Positions 25,520-35,157 of a DNA stretch of 51,839 bases are shown piece after piece. A program made the position numbers and the translations under genes. The notes under the pieces were generated by a model. It saw only the letters and a list, made by a program, of their open reading frames with translations. It made no database searches and was not told where the DNA came from. Position 1 is the stretch's first letter. Each line of letters opens with the position of its first letter. The stretch comes from Burkholderia sp. Bp8992 (lineage in GTDB: Bacteria > Pseudomonadota > Gammaproteobacteria > Burkholderiales > Burkholderiaceae): contig NZ_QTQI01000041.1 of the NCBI RefSeq assembly GCF_003853705.1, forward strand, positions 1-51,839. Reading direction: 5' to 3'.

Positions 25520-26752
25520 TCATAGAGTCGCGCACAGCGCGTTGTCAAGGCGGGTTCCCTCGGGGGCCGTCGCATCGTCGAACGGCAAGCCGACATAGTT
25601 TTCGGCGAGCGACTGCGCGGCGGCGCGCGAGCGCGTCACGTATTTAAGCTCGGCAAACTTCAGGCGATTGACGAACGGCGAGTCATCCGGCGACGAATGC
25701 AGCATGTTCGTCATGAAGTACGAGAAGTGCTCGGCGCGCCACACGCGTTCGAGGCAGGTCGCCGAATAGGTGTCGAGCGGCGTCGCGTCGCCCGTCCGGT
25801 AGCGTGCGCCGAGCGCGCGGGACAGCGCGCGGACGTCGGCCACCGCGAGGTTCATCCCCTTCGCGCCGGTGGGCGGCACGATGTGCGCGGCGTCGCCGGC
25901 GAGGAACAGGCGACCGTGCTGCATCGTCTCCGACACGAAGCTGCGCATCGGCGTCACGCTCTTCTGCGTGATCCGGCCCTCGGTCGGCGTCCAGCCGGTG
26001 TCGTTCGAGAAGCGCGTGTGCAGCTCGTCCCAGATCCGCGTGTCGGACCATTCGGCGAGGTCTTCGTCGGGCTTGCACTGCAGGTACAGGCGCGTGACCG
26101 TCGGCGAACGCATCGAGAACAGCGCGAAACCGTTGTCGTGGTGCGCGTAGACGAGTTCGTCGAGCGACGGCGCCGCGTCGGCGAGGATGCCGAGCCACGC
26201 GAACGGGTAGACGCGCTCGAACGTGTTCAGCCGCTCGGCGGGAATCGTCTGCCGCGCGATGCCGTGGAAGCCGTCGCAGCCGGCGATGTAGTCGCAGTCG
26301 ATGCGGTCCGCGCGGCCGTCCGCGTGCTTGAACGTGACGAACGGGTGCTCGCTTTCGACGTCGTGCAGCGCGACGTCGCTGACTTCGAAATGCATCTGGT
26401 GGCCGTGCTCGACGCCGGCCGCGATCAGGTCGCGCACGACTTCGTGCTGGCTGTAGACGGTAATCGCACGCCCGCCGGTCAGTTCCGACAGGTCGATACG
26501 GTGGCGCTGGCCGTGGAACAGCAGCTCGATGCCGTGATGTTCGAGCCCTTCGCGGCGCATCCGGTCGCCGAGGCCGGCTTCGTTCAGCGTGTCGACCGTG
26601 CCCTGCTCCAGCACGCCGGCGCGGATGCGGTTCTCGCAGTATTCACGCGAACGCGCTTCGACGAGGATGGAATCGACGCCTTGCAGGCGCAGCAGATGGG
26701 AAAGCAGAAGGCCGGACGGACCGGCGCCGATGATCGCGACTTGGGTGCGCAT
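25520..26752 (-). CDS. pobA: 4-hydroxybenzoate 3-monooxygenase
   Basis: The 410-residue flavoprotein has the FAD-binding GAGPSG (9-14) and the second FAD motif GDAAHIVPPTGAKGMN starting at residue 286, as in class A hydroxylases. It converts 4-hydroxybenzoate to protocatechuate using NADPH and oxygen. GGAG precedes the ATG at 26752. It lies upstream of pcaI on the same strand, separated by the operator, and is divergent from a LysR regulator. Confidence 0.94.
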   Translation of the reverse strand: MRTQVAIIGAGPSGLLLSHLLRLQGVDSILVEARSREYCENRIRAGVLEQGTVDTLNEAGLGDRMRREGLEHHGIELLFHGQRHRIDLSELTGGRAITVYSQHEVVRDLIAAGVEHGHQMHFEVSDVALHDVESEHPFVTFKHADGRADRIDCDYIAGCDGFHGIARQTIPAERLNTFERVYPFAWLGILADAAPSLDELVYAHHDNGFALFSMRSPTVTRLYLQCKPDEDLAEWSDTRIWDELHTRFSNDTGWTPTEGRITQKSVTPMRSFVSETMQHGRLFLAGDAAHIVPPTGAKGMNLAVADVRALSRALGARYRTGDATPLDTYSATCLERVWRAEHFSYFMTNMLHSSPDDSPFVNRLKFAELKYVTRSRAAAQSLAENYVGLPFDDATAPEGTRLDNALCATL

Positions 26753-26868
26753 TGTTCGTCTCCAGAACATTAATTCGAATCGTGGAACACATTTGAGCGC
26801 TTTCCCGACTATGCGGCAACGCGATTCAGGAGATATGTTGTATACGTTTTGGAGATATCGGCCCGGCG

Positions 26869-27795
26869 ATGGAAACGCTCGATCTGAACCTGATTCCCTA
26901 CCTCGTCGCGCTCGACGACACGCGCAACGTTAGCCGTGCGGGCGACCTGCTCGGCGTGAGCCAGCCACGCGTGAGTACCGCGCTCGGCCGGCTGCGCGAG
27001 TACTTCGGCGATCCGCTGTTCGTGCGCACGTCGCGCGGGATGGAGCCGACGCCGCGCGCGCTCGCGCTGCTGCCGGCCGCCCGCGATGCACTCGCGCAGA
27101 TCGAGCGCGGCCTCGTCGCGCCGCACGACTTCGACCCGGCCGCGAGCGCGCATACGTTCTCGATCGCGCTGTCGGACGTCGGCGAGATCGTGTTCCTGCC
27201 GAAGCTGCTGCAGGCGTTCGCGACGCGCGCGCCGCACGCGAACCTGCGCTCGGTCTCGCTCGCGCACGACGAAGTCGGGCGCGGCCTCGAAGCCGGGTCG
27301 ATCGATCTCGCGGTCGGCTACTTCCCCGACCTCGACGGCAACAATTTCTTCCAGCAGCGGTTGTTCACGCACCGGTTCGTCTGCCTGATGCGGCGCGGCC
27401 ATCCGTTCGAGCAGGCAGCGCCGTTCACGGTCGAGCAGTTCCTCGCGTGCGGTCACGCGGTGGTGCGCGCTGAAGGCCGCAGCCAGGAGGTGCTCGAGAA
27501 ATATCTCGCGAAGCAGCGCATGCAGCGCCGCGCGGTGCTCGAGACGCCGCACTTCATGAGCCTGCCGTTCATCCTGAGCCGCACCGACCTGATCGCGACG
27601 GTGCCGCACGCGATCGGCTATGCGTATGCGGCCGAGCACGCGTTCATCGTGCCGGTCGAGCCGCCGCTCGCACTGCCGCGCTTCGACCTGAAGCAGCACT
27701 GGCACCGCAAGTACCACAACGATCCGCGCACCGCGTGGCTGCGCAGCGTCGTCGCATCGCTGTTCAACGACGAGCAGGACGAATGGCCGAAGTGA
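26869..27795 (+). CDS. LysR-family regulator, candidate activator of pobA
   Basis: The 308-residue protein has an N-terminal HTH (RAGDLLGVSQPRVSTALGRL, about residues 24-43) and a ligand domain of the nitroaromatic/NodD-like LysR type (HFMSLPFILSRTDLIATVPH). It is divergent from pobA with a 116-bp shared gap that contains candidate T-N11-A sites such as TGTTGTATACGTTTTGGA. It is a good candidate for the pobA activator, although PobR is of AraC or IclR type in other genera. Confidence 0.85.
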   Translation: METLDLNLIPYLVALDDTRNVSRAGDLLGVSQPRVSTALGRLREYFGDPLFVRTSRGMEPTPRALALLPAARDALAQIERGLVAPHDFDPAASAHTFSIALSDVGEIVFLPKLLQAFATRAPHANLRSVSLAHDEVGRGLEAGSIDLAVGYFPDLDGNNFFQQRLFTHRFVCLMRRGHPFEQAAPFTVEQFLACGHAVVRAEGRSQEVLEKYLAKQRMQRRAVLETPHFMSLPFILSRTDLIATVPHAIGYAYAAEHAFIVPVEPPLALPRFDLKQHWHRKYHNDPRTAWLRSVVASLFNDEQDEWPK

Positions 27796-27891
27796 CGAAG
27801 CACGAGCGGCAGGCCGCACGCACGACCCGCGAAAGCATGAAACAATGGCCGGATATCGGCCGCCGCTGACGGCCTTCGATGGAGCCACTAC

Positions 27892-28527
27892 ATGGGTAAA
27901 GGAAAGAAAACCGCGCGGCCCGAGCCGGCCGCGTCCCGGCCGAGCCGTGAAGAAGCGGAAGACGCCGTCCGCGTGCTGTTGCGCTGGGCCGGCGACGATC
28001 CCGCACGCGAAGGGCTGATCGATACGCCCGCCCGCGTCGTGCGCGCGTACGAGCAGTTCTTCGCCGGCTATGCGCTGGAGCCGCGCGACATCCTCGCGCG
28101 CACGTTCAGCGAAGTCGACGGCTACGACGAGATGATCGTGCTGAAGGACATCCGCTTCGAGAGCTACTGCGAGCACCACATGGTGCCGATCATCGGCCGC
28201 GCGCACGTCGCGTATCTGCCGAATCATCGCGTGGTCGGCATCTCGAAGCTCGCGCGCCTCGTCGACGCATTCGCGAAGCGCCTGCAGATCCAGGAAAAGA
28301 TGACCGTGCAGATCGCCGACACGCTGTTCGACGTGCTGCAGCCGAAGGGCGTCGGCGTGATCCTCGAAGCCGCGCACCAGTGCATCTCGACGCGCGGCGT
28401 GCACAAGCCGGGCGTCGAGATGGTCACGTCGCGCATGCTCGGCACGTTCCGCACCGATCCGTCGACGCGGCGCGAATTCCTGTCGATCGTCGCCAATCCT
28501 TCTTCAGTCAACCTGACGAATACCTGA
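27892..28527 (+). CDS. folE: GTP cyclohydrolase I
   Basis: The 211-residue enzyme has the zinc ligands C93 and H96 in SYCEHHMVP and C164 in HQCISTRG. It makes dihydroneopterin triphosphate from GTP for folate or pterin synthesis. GGAG lies seven bases before the ATG. Its stop overlaps the next gene's ATG (TGATG), pointing to a pterin-specific unit. Confidence 0.95.
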   Translation: MGKGKKTARPEPAASRPSREEAEDAVRVLLRWAGDDPAREGLIDTPARVVRAYEQFFAGYALEPRDILARTFSEVDGYDEMIVLKDIRFESYCEHHMVPIIGRAHVAYLPNHRVVGISKLARLVDAFAKRLQIQEKMTVQIADTLFDVLQPKGVGVILEAAHQCISTRGVHKPGVEMVTSRMLGTFRTDPSTRREFLSIVANPSSVNLTNT

Positions 28528-29330
28528 TGGAGCAGACGAAGCAAACGGCGCACGCACCCGTCGTGCTCGTGACCGGCGCCGCGCGCCGGGCCGGGCGCGC
28601 GTTCGCCGAGTATTTCGCGAAGCATGGCTATCGCACCGCGGTGCACTACGACCGTTCGGCCGATGCCGCGCAGGCGGCTGCCCGTGCGATCGCCGAGCGC
28701 GGGCACGATTCGGCGGCGCTGCAGGCCGACCTGTCGGATGCCGCACAGATCACCGCGCTGATCGACCAGGTGTATGCGCGCTTCGGGCGCCTCGACGTGC
28801 TGGTCAACAACGCGTCGGTGTTCTGGCAGGACCATTTCCCGAGCTTCGACCTCGCGGCGTTCGACCAGGCGTGGGCCGTCAACTGCCGCGCGCCGATCCT
28901 GCTCACGCGCGCGTTCTACGAACGGGCGCGTGCGGCCGGCACGCAGGGCGTCGTCGTGAACGTGGTCGACCAGAAGATCAAGGAAAACTTTCACCGCGAC
29001 CATTTCAGCTACACGGTCGCCAAGGCCGCGCTCGGCAACCTCACGCAGATGCTCGCGCTGTCGTCCGCGCCGGTGCTGCGCGTGAATGCCGTGTTCCCCG
29101 GGCTGATGCTGCCGAGCGACGACCAGACGCAGGCCGACTTCGAACACGCGAGCCGCGCGTCGACGCCGCTCGCGCGCATCGCCGGCCCCGACGACGTCGC
29201 GAGCGCAATCCTGCTGCTGACCGGCAATGCGTACAACGGCGTGGATTTCGTCGTCGATGCGGGGCAGAACCTGATCCGCGTCGACCAGGACGTGCTGTAC
29301 AAGCACCGCTCGCCGGACGGCAAGCACTGA
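28527..29330 (+). CDS. FolM/pteridine-reductase-like short-chain dehydrogenase
   Basis: The 267-residue protein has the unusual cofactor motif TGAARRAGRA (16-25), NNAS, and Y161-x3-K165. The usual catalytic serine is replaced by Asp147 in VVNVVDQKI, as in PTR1-type pteridine reductases. It probably reduces dihydromonapterin or biopterin. Coupling to folE supports this. Confidence 0.85.
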   Translation: MEQTKQTAHAPVVLVTGAARRAGRAFAEYFAKHGYRTAVHYDRSADAAQAAARAIAERGHDSAALQADLSDAAQITALIDQVYARFGRLDVLVNNASVFWQDHFPSFDLAAFDQAWAVNCRAPILLTRAFYERARAAGTQGVVVNVVDQKIKENFHRDHFSYTVAKAALGNLTQMLALSSAPVLRVNAVFPGLMLPSDDQTQADFEHASRASTPLARIAGPDDVASAILLLTGNAYNGVDFVVDAGQNLIRVDQDVLYKHRSPDGKH

Positions 29331-29337
29331 CGCGCAC

Positions 29338-29366
29338 GGCGCGCGCCCGTGCGAACGGGGCGCGCC
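29338..29366. terminator. Convergent-gene hairpin
   Basis: A GC-rich stem of about 12 bp with a GCGA loop lies between the folE unit and the serine acetyltransferase gene, which converge. No U-tract is seen. Confidence 0.4.
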
Positions 29367-29379
29367 GCCGCCCGCCGCG

Positions 29380-30300
29380 TTACGGCTTCTCGGCGCTCCC
29401 GCCTTCGCGCACCTTGCCCTGCGCGACGCTCGTGCCCGGCGGCACGCTGTGCGTGAGCCACACGTTGCCCCCGATCACCGAGCCGCGCCCGATCGTCACG
29501 CGGCCGAGAATCGTCGCACCCGCGTAGATCACCACGTCGTCCTCGACGATCGGGTGGCGCGCATTGCCCTTGACCAGCGCGCCTTCGCCATCCGCCGGGA
29601 AACTCTTCGCACCGAGCGTGACGGCCTGGTACACGCGCACGCGCTCGCCGATGATCGCGGTTTCGCCGATCACGACACCGGTGCCGTGGTCGATGAAGAA
29701 GCTCGGGCCGATCTGCGCGCCCGGGTGGATGTCGATGCCGGTGGCCGAGTGGGCGATCTCATTGATGAATCGCGCGAGCAGCGGCACACCGAGCCGGTGC
29801 AGCGCATGGGCGAGCCGATGGTGCATCATCGCCAGCACGCCGGGGTAGCAGAGCAGGATCTCGGTGATGTGTTGCGCGGCCGGATCGCCCGCGTACGCGG
29901 CCTGGATGTCGCTGACGAGCAGAGCGCGCACCGCCGGCAACTGCCGGCCGAATTCGCGCGCGATCTCGAACGCGCGTTCGTCGAGTTCGGCGAACGGCGT
30001 ATCGGCATGCTCGGGCAGGAACGGCAGCGCACGGCGAATCTGCTCGGACAGGATGCGCAGCGTGCTTTCGAGCGTGTGGCCGACGTAGTAGTCGACGCTT
30101 TCGTCCGTCAGGTCCGGCGCGCCGTAGTGCGTCGGAAACATCGACGCGCGCAGGCCGGTCACAATCTTGCAGATCGCATCGCGCGACGGCAGCTCACGGA
30201 TGCCGCGCGGATGGCGCGTGCGATGGAGTTCCTCGCGCGACTCGCGCAAGCCGGCGACGATTTCTTCGAGGCCCCACTGACGGGCGGGTGATGTCGACAT
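29380..30300 (-). CDS. Serine O-acetyltransferase (EpsC/CysE type)
   Basis: The 306-residue protein has an N-terminal helical part and a left-handed beta-helix of hexapeptide repeats with HSATGIDIHPGAQIG and DHGTGVVIGETA carrying the active-site histidines. It acetylates serine for cysteine synthesis. The C-terminus lacks the typical Ile end, so feedback or CysK binding may differ. No strong ribosome site precedes the ATG. Confidence 0.9.
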   Translation of the reverse strand: MSTSPARQWGLEEIVAGLRESREELHRTRHPRGIRELPSRDAICKIVTGLRASMFPTHYGAPDLTDESVDYYVGHTLESTLRILSEQIRRALPFLPEHADTPFAELDERAFEIAREFGRQLPAVRALLVSDIQAAYAGDPAAQHITEILLCYPGVLAMMHHRLAHALHRLGVPLLARFINEIAHSATGIDIHPGAQIGPSFFIDHGTGVVIGETAIIGERVRVYQAVTLGAKSFPADGEGALVKGNARHPIVEDDVVIYAGATILGRVTIGRGSVIGGNVWLTHSVPPGTSVAQGKVREGGSAEKP

Positions 30301-30437
30301 ATGCCAATGCGGGCGGCCGCGCTCGGTCGCACGGCCGCTAATAAAGTGACGGGTTCCACAAGATTACCGCGTTTTTTGCCCGCGGGCGGTACACCGGGGA
30401 TCGGCCGGACGGCCGGCGCGGCGCGAGCGCGGCGGCG

Positions 30438-30671
30438 TCACATCGTGACGCTGCTCGCGTCGATCCATCGCACGGCCCAGTCGCGCGCGTGCGCGATCGC
30501 GTCGCCTTCGTCGTTGAACTGGAGCTCGATCGGAAAAAAACGGTTCGCAACGAGCTCCCCGTCGCTCGATCGGGAGATCACGACGTAGGGCTTGAACGAA
30601 CCATCGCTGGCGCGCGCGGGCGCGCAGTTCAACAGATAACCGCGGTGCGTGAAGGCAGTAGTCGCTTGCAT
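30438..30671 (-). CDS. Small conserved hypothetical protein
   Basis: The 77-residue protein (MQATTAFTHRGYLLNCAPAR) reads like a compact beta-rich domain with FPIELQFNDEGDAIAHARDW near the end. AGAGG lies about ten bases before the ATG. I do not recognise its family with certainty; similar small proteins occur in Burkholderia. It lies upstream of the acetyltransferase on the same strand. Confidence 0.7.
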   Translation of the reverse strand: MQATTAFTHRGYLLNCAPARASDGSFKPYVVISRSSDGELVANRFFPIELQFNDEGDAIAHARDWAVRWIDASSVTM

Positions 30672-30952
30672 GAATCCGCCACCTCTAGTCCCTTGCTTTG
30701 TTGTTCACTACCCGTCTTTAAGGGTGCTGCGGCGCCCCCGGCGCGGGCAGAGGCGGCGAGACTGCATCCCCTGTCGCCGCTTCGCAGGAAAAGAATCATA
30801 CTCTGTAGAAAACGCGTCTTCTAGCTGAAATAAATCATGACAAATCAGTGCGCGTCGCGCGACCGCGGCGATCGCCCGCGCGCCTTTTTCCCGTCGTGCC
30901 CGGAACGGGATTTGCTTCGATCCGGAGCGTTTTCGCCTCTAGGAGAGCCGCG

Positions 30953-31360
30953 ATGGAACCATCCGGTCAAACGGGTCGCGTGCATCCGCGCAGCGTCGAG
31001 CTCGACAACGACGACACGCACGACAGCACGGTCGACACCGACGGCAAGAATCGCGAGGCGTCGCGCCTCGCCGGCGGCGGGCCGATCTCGCCCGACCAGA
31101 TCACGCGCAGCAATGCGTCGCTCGTCAATGCGGTGCCGGAAACCGGCGACGGCTTCGCCGGTTTCGACAGCCGACCCGGCGGCAACCATCCGGCGTTCGC
31201 GCTGCGCGCGGGCTACATGGTGATCGAGAAAGGCTTCGACGCGCCGGCGCCGGGCGACGCGCTGTTCGGTCCCGTTCACCGGATGTACGGCAGCACGTAC
31301 TGGCCCGGCCACGGACGGCGGCCGGAACGCATCATCGAGCTGACCGCCGTGCCGAGGTAG
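30953..31360 (+). CDS. Burkholderia-type hypothetical protein (possibly DUF3005)
   Basis: The 135-residue protein is hydrophilic, with Asp/Thr-rich N-terminus (DNDDTHDSTVDTDGKN) and a Gly/Pro-rich C-terminus (GFDAPAPGDALFGPVHRMYG). AGGAG precedes the ATG by seven bases. I associate this type with DUF3005 but cannot verify it. Function is unknown. Confidence 0.65.
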   Translation: MEPSGQTGRVHPRSVELDNDDTHDSTVDTDGKNREASRLAGGGPISPDQITRSNASLVNAVPETGDGFAGFDSRPGGNHPAFALRAGYMVIEKGFDAPAPGDALFGPVHRMYGSTYWPGHGRRPERIIELTAVPR

Positions 31361-31814
31361 CCGGCGCGGCGTTTGAATCGATCGTTCGTTCGCGTGCCGG
31401 CACCGGCCGGCGACCGATGCCGATGGATCGGCGCGCGATCGACGACGCTCGAGTGAACGATTTCACGCATCCGCGGCTTTATGCACGCCGCGAATCGTGC
31501 CGATGCACATGCGTTGATCGAAGTCATGCCGAAACGGCGCGATTGCGATTGAATGGCGATACGTGCGGTGCATCGATGCGCGTTACCCACGCAACGCGTC
31601 ACGCCGCTGCCTGCTCATGCGTTCCCGCCACCGATGCGAACAGCGACGATGACCGAGCCACGCACCGCACGTCGCGCGGTGCAGCCACGCGCCCCGACGA
31701 GCACCTCACTGCAAAGTCCCTGCCGTTGGTTTACTCTGCCTCGCAGCATCGCGCATTGCCCAGCCTGATCGGCCATCCGGCCGACTTCGTTTCAACTCGC
31801 CACTCGGAGACACT
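31361..31814. other. Intergenic region upstream of the stress protein
   Basis: I see no supported gene in these 454 bases. The promoter of the universal stress protein gene must be here; no exact FNR box (TTGAT-N4-ATCAA) is visible. Confidence 0.6.
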
Positions 31815-32282
31815 ATGTACAAGCGTATTCTGGTTGCCGTCGACGGCAGCGACACGTCCCGTCACGCGTTCGATGCCGCGCTGGCGCTCGCGAAAGCGCA
31901 CGGCGCCGAGCTGCAGCCGTTCTACGTCGTCGAGAACGCCGCGATCTACTACAACGTGCCCGGCTACGATCCGTCCGTGCTGCGCGATCAGCTCGTCGCG
32001 CAGGGCAACGAACTCGCGCAGGATTTCACGAAGCGGATGCAGGCCGCCGGCGTGAAAGGCGAAACGCGGCTGAACGAAGCGACGTCGATCAACGATGTGT
32101 CGTCGCTGATCCTCGACGGCGCGAAGGCGTTCGGCGCCGATCTGCTCGTGCTCGGCACGCACGGCCGCCGCGGGTTCCGCCGCCTCGTGCTCGGCAGCAT
32201 CGCCGAGCAATGCGTGCGGCACGCCACGCTGCCCGTGCTGCTGATTCCGGCGGCCGCGAACGTCGACGAACCCGCCGCCTGA
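31815..32282 (+). CDS. Universal stress protein
   Basis: The 155-residue UspA-fold protein has ILVAVDGS at the start and the ATP-binding pattern G114-x2-G117-x9-G127-S128. It is probably a nucleotide-binding stress protein. GGAG lies seven bases before the ATG. It precedes an FNR-type regulator by about 100 bases, suggesting a low-oxygen response. Confidence 0.92.
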   Translation: MYKRILVAVDGSDTSRHAFDAALALAKAHGAELQPFYVVENAAIYYNVPGYDPSVLRDQLVAQGNELAQDFTKRMQAAGVKGETRLNEATSINDVSSLILDGAKAFGADLLVLGTHGRRGFRRLVLGSIAEQCVRHATLPVLLIPAAANVDEPAA

Positions 32283-32384
32283 CGGCATCCGGCATGCGCC
32301 GCCGGTCGCGACGTTTTGTCACCCGACAGCGGCAACTTGCGGTGGGACAATGATTCCGTCGATTCAACGCCGGAGTAAACGATC

Positions 32385-33131
32385 ATGCTGACGCCCGTCG
32401 CCACACGTCCCGCCGCCACGCCTCATGCCGGTAGCTGGGCGCCTCGCCAGGCCGCGCACTGCTCGTCATGCGCAATGCGGCACCTGTGCATGCCGCAGGG
32501 CCTGGCACCCGAAGCACTCAGCCGCCTCGAGTCGGTCATCTGCGCGGCTCGCCCCGTCAAGCGCGGCGAAGCGCTGTTCCGCGAAGGCGACGCATTCGAC
32601 AACCTGTACGCCGTGCGCTCGGGTTCGCTGAAAACCGTCGCGACGCGCCATGACGGCCGCGAACAGGTCACGGGCCTGCATCTCGCCGGTGAAGCGCTCG
32701 GCCTCGACGGCATCTGCGACGATACCCACCCGCGCACCGCAGTCGCGCTGGAAGACAGCTCCGTCTGCGTGATCCCGTACAGCGCGCTGAAAACCTTGTG
32801 CTCCGAAGCCGGCTCGATGCAGTTGCGCATGCACAAGCTGATGAGCGAACAGATCGTGCGCGAAACGTCGCAAACGATGCTGCTCGGTTCGCTGAATGCC
32901 GAGGAGCGCGTCGCCGCTTTCCTGCTCGACGTGTCGTCGCGCTACCTGAAGCGCGGTTACTCGCCCTCGGAATTCAACCTGCGGATGACGCGCGAAGACA
33001 TCGGCAGCTATCTCGGCATGACGCTCGAAACGGTCAGCCGCACGCTGTCGAAGTTCCAGAAGCGTGGCCTGATCGAAATGCAGGGCCGCCACGTGCAGAT
33101 CGTCGACTTCGACGGCCTGCAGCACGTCTGA
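32385..33131 (+). CDS. fnr: FNR-type oxygen-sensing Crp-family regulator
   Basis: The 248-residue protein has the iron-sulfur ligands C26, C29 and C35 in CSSCAMRHLC and a fourth, C128, in SSVCVIP. The cNMP-like sensor is followed by an HTH whose recognition helix ETVSRTLSKF keeps the FNR-specific E-x2-SR pattern. It should sense oxygen and switch anaerobic or microaerobic genes, likely including the neighbouring stress protein. Confidence 0.92.
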   Translation: MLTPVATRPAATPHAGSWAPRQAAHCSSCAMRHLCMPQGLAPEALSRLESVICAARPVKRGEALFREGDAFDNLYAVRSGSLKTVATRHDGREQVTGLHLAGEALGLDGICDDTHPRTAVALEDSSVCVIPYSALKTLCSEAGSMQLRMHKLMSEQIVRETSQTMLLGSLNAEERVAAFLLDVSSRYLKRGYSPSEFNLRMTREDIGSYLGMTLETVSRTLSKFQKRGLIEMQGRHVQIVDFDGLQHV

Positions 33132-33179
33132 TCCCGCGCGGCGCGCACGGCTCGCGCGCCGCCTGCATCGCACCCCGAA

Positions 33180-34073
33180 TCAATCGAGAAACAGCGCAGC
33201 GCGCGCCTTCAGCGCCGCGCTGAAGTCGTCGAGCCAGCCGATCGACAGACGCCAGCTCTGCCAGTAGAGATCGATGTCGACGGTCCGCCCGCGCGACATG
33301 TCCACCAGTTCGCCCGCCGCCAGTTGGCGATCGACCATCCGGTCCGGGCACATCCCCCATCCCAATCCCGTTTCGCATGCGCGCAGGTAGCCTGCGACGT
33401 GCGGTATCCAGTGCTGCGGCGGATCGAGATCCGCGCGTGTCACGCGCCGGATGAAACGCGCCTGCAGCCCGTCCTTCGGATTGAACATCACGCACGGCGC
33501 GCGGCGCAGCGCGTCGCGCGTGATGCCCGCACCGAAATAGCGTTCGTAAAACACCGGCGAGCACACCGCGCGATAGCGGATGCGCCCGAGCCGCTCGGAG
33601 CGGCATCCCTGGATCGGTTCGGCCTGCGCGGTCACGGCGCCCTGCACGCTGCCGTCGCGAATGCGCGACGCCGTGTAATCCTGGTCGTCGATCACGAGGT
33701 CGAGCAACGTCTCGCGCTCCGTGCAGAACGGCCCGACCGCGTCGATGAACCACGTCGCGACGCTGTCGTCGTTGACGGCCACGCGCAACGTCGGCCACGC
33801 GCTCGCGATCTGGCCCGGCAGCGCCGGCATCCGGCCGCCCAGTTCGGCTTCGAGCAACTGCACGCGCTCGGTATGCCGGCACAGCAGCGCACCCGACGTT
33901 GTCGCGACGCACGGCTGCCCGCGCTTGACGAGCACGCTGCCGACGCGCTCCTCCAGCAGCTTCACGCGCTGCGACACGGCCGACGGCGTGACATTCAGCT
34001 CCTTGGCCGCCCGCTCGAACGAACCGTGCCGGATCACGGCCGCGAGGGCATCGAGCAACGCGTAGTCGAGCAT
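33180..34073 (-). CDS. argP: LysR-family regulator ArgP/LysG
   Basis: The 297-residue protein has an N-terminal HTH (FERAAKELNVTPSAVSQRVK, residues 19-38) typical of ArgP/IciA. These sense lysine or arginine and activate the exporter gene. AAGGAA precedes the ATG. It is divergent from the exporter with 110 bases between them, containing AT-rich ATTAG/AATTAG repeats fitting a LysR site. Confidence 0.9.
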   Translation of the reverse strand: MLDYALLDALAAVIRHGSFERAAKELNVTPSAVSQRVKLLEERVGSVLVKRGQPCVATTSGALLCRHTERVQLLEAELGGRMPALPGQIASAWPTLRVAVNDDSVATWFIDAVGPFCTERETLLDLVIDDQDYTASRIRDGSVQGAVTAQAEPIQGCRSERLGRIRYRAVCSPVFYERYFGAGITRDALRRAPCVMFNPKDGLQARFIRRVTRADLDPPQHWIPHVAGYLRACETGLGWGMCPDRMVDRQLAAGELVDMSRGRTVDIDLYWQSWRLSIGWLDDFSAALKARAALFLD

Positions 34074-34183
34074 TAGATTTCCTTAATCCGCATTAGGTGA
34101 ATTAGCTTCTCTTATTTTCATGCTGACCGCAGACTAGCGCTACCCGATTCATTCGTCTACTGCTTCCACCGCTGCCCATCATC

Positions 34184-34804
34184 ATGAACTGGCTCGCTTT
34201 TTCCCACGGCGCCGCCCTGTGCGGTTCGCTCATCGTCACCATCGGCGCGCAGAACGCGTTCGTCCTCCGCCAAGGCATCATGCGCGCGCATGTCGGCAAG
34301 ATCGTGCTGCTGTGCGCGGTGTCCGACATGATCCTGATCGGCGCGGGCGTCGGTGGCGCGTCGGTGCTCGTCGAACGCTATCCGACCTTCGTTCATGCGG
34401 TGCTGTACGTCGGCCTCGCGTATCTCGCCTGGTTCGGCATCAACGCGCTGCGCCGCGCGTTCAAGCCGGGTCACGCAACGCTCGACGTGCGCGGCGACGC
34501 GGTCGCGCCGCCATCGCAAGGCGCACTCTCGATCGTGCTGATGACGCTTGCGTTCACATGGCTCAATCCGCACGTGTATCTCGACACGTTCCTGCTGATC
34601 GGCACGGCCGGCGCACGCGAGCCGGAAGGCGCGCGGCTCGCGTTCGCGATCGGCGCGATGACCGTCAGCGTCGTGTGGTTCCTCGGGCTCGGTTACGGCG
34701 CGCGACTGCTGGCGCCGTGGTTCCGCAAGGCCGTCGCGTGGCGCGTGCTGGATGGCGCGATCGGCAGCATGGTGCTGTTTCTCGCGGCTGTACAGTTGCG
34801 CTGA
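34184..34804 (+). CDS. argO: ArgO/LysE-type basic amino-acid exporter
   Basis: The 206-residue membrane protein has IGAQNAFVLRQGIMRAHVG near the N-terminus (residues 20-38) and TWLNPHVYLDTFLLIG, both typical of ArgO/LysE. About six membrane segments are present. It exports arginine or lysine under control of the divergent ArgP. No good ribosome site is visible before the ATG. Confidence 0.92.
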   Translation: MNWLAFSHGAALCGSLIVTIGAQNAFVLRQGIMRAHVGKIVLLCAVSDMILIGAGVGGASVLVERYPTFVHAVLYVGLAYLAWFGINALRRAFKPGHATLDVRGDAVAPPSQGALSIVLMTLAFTWLNPHVYLDTFLLIGTAGAREPEGARLAFAIGAMTVSVVWFLGLGYGARLLAPWFRKAVAWRVLDGAIGSMVLFLAAVQLR

Positions 34805-34820
34805 CCGACTCCCTCTCGCA

Positions 34821-34841
34821 CGGGCGGCCGACTGCCGCCCG
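34821..34841 (+). terminator. Hairpin after argO; rest of gap empty
   Basis: CGGGCGGC pairs with GCCGCCCG around a five-base loop, 17 bases after the argO stop. The remainder of the 353-base gap to 35157 holds no gene that I can support, only the promoter region of the aldo-keto reductase. Confidence 0.5.
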
Positions 34842-35157
34842 CGTCCCCTTCCGCGCCGGCGCAACGCCGGGCAGGCCGCCGCTCCTCTTCGCGCTCCCCG
34901 CTGCATAAAATCGCACCCGATCGAACGCAGCCATACGAAACACTCACGTAACGGACGAAGCGTCCGCCATCTGCTGCTAGTCACGCGTCATCGCGGCCAC
35001 GCGCCGGCTGCACGAACCGAAGCGATCGGCGAGAATGTCCTGTGTCCCGCGACAACGGCGGATGCGCACCGCGCACCGCGCACCGCACCGTCCCGCCGCA
35101 TTCGCATCGCCCCATCCCGCAGTTCAATCCCGTTACCCGCAGTTATCGGAGAGGAAC

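Noticed and set aside
22524-28404. Very long open frames antisense to the pca, pobA, LysR and folE genes
   Set aside because: They are Arg/Ala/His-rich frames opposite well-recognised genes, as expected from GC-rich codon use.
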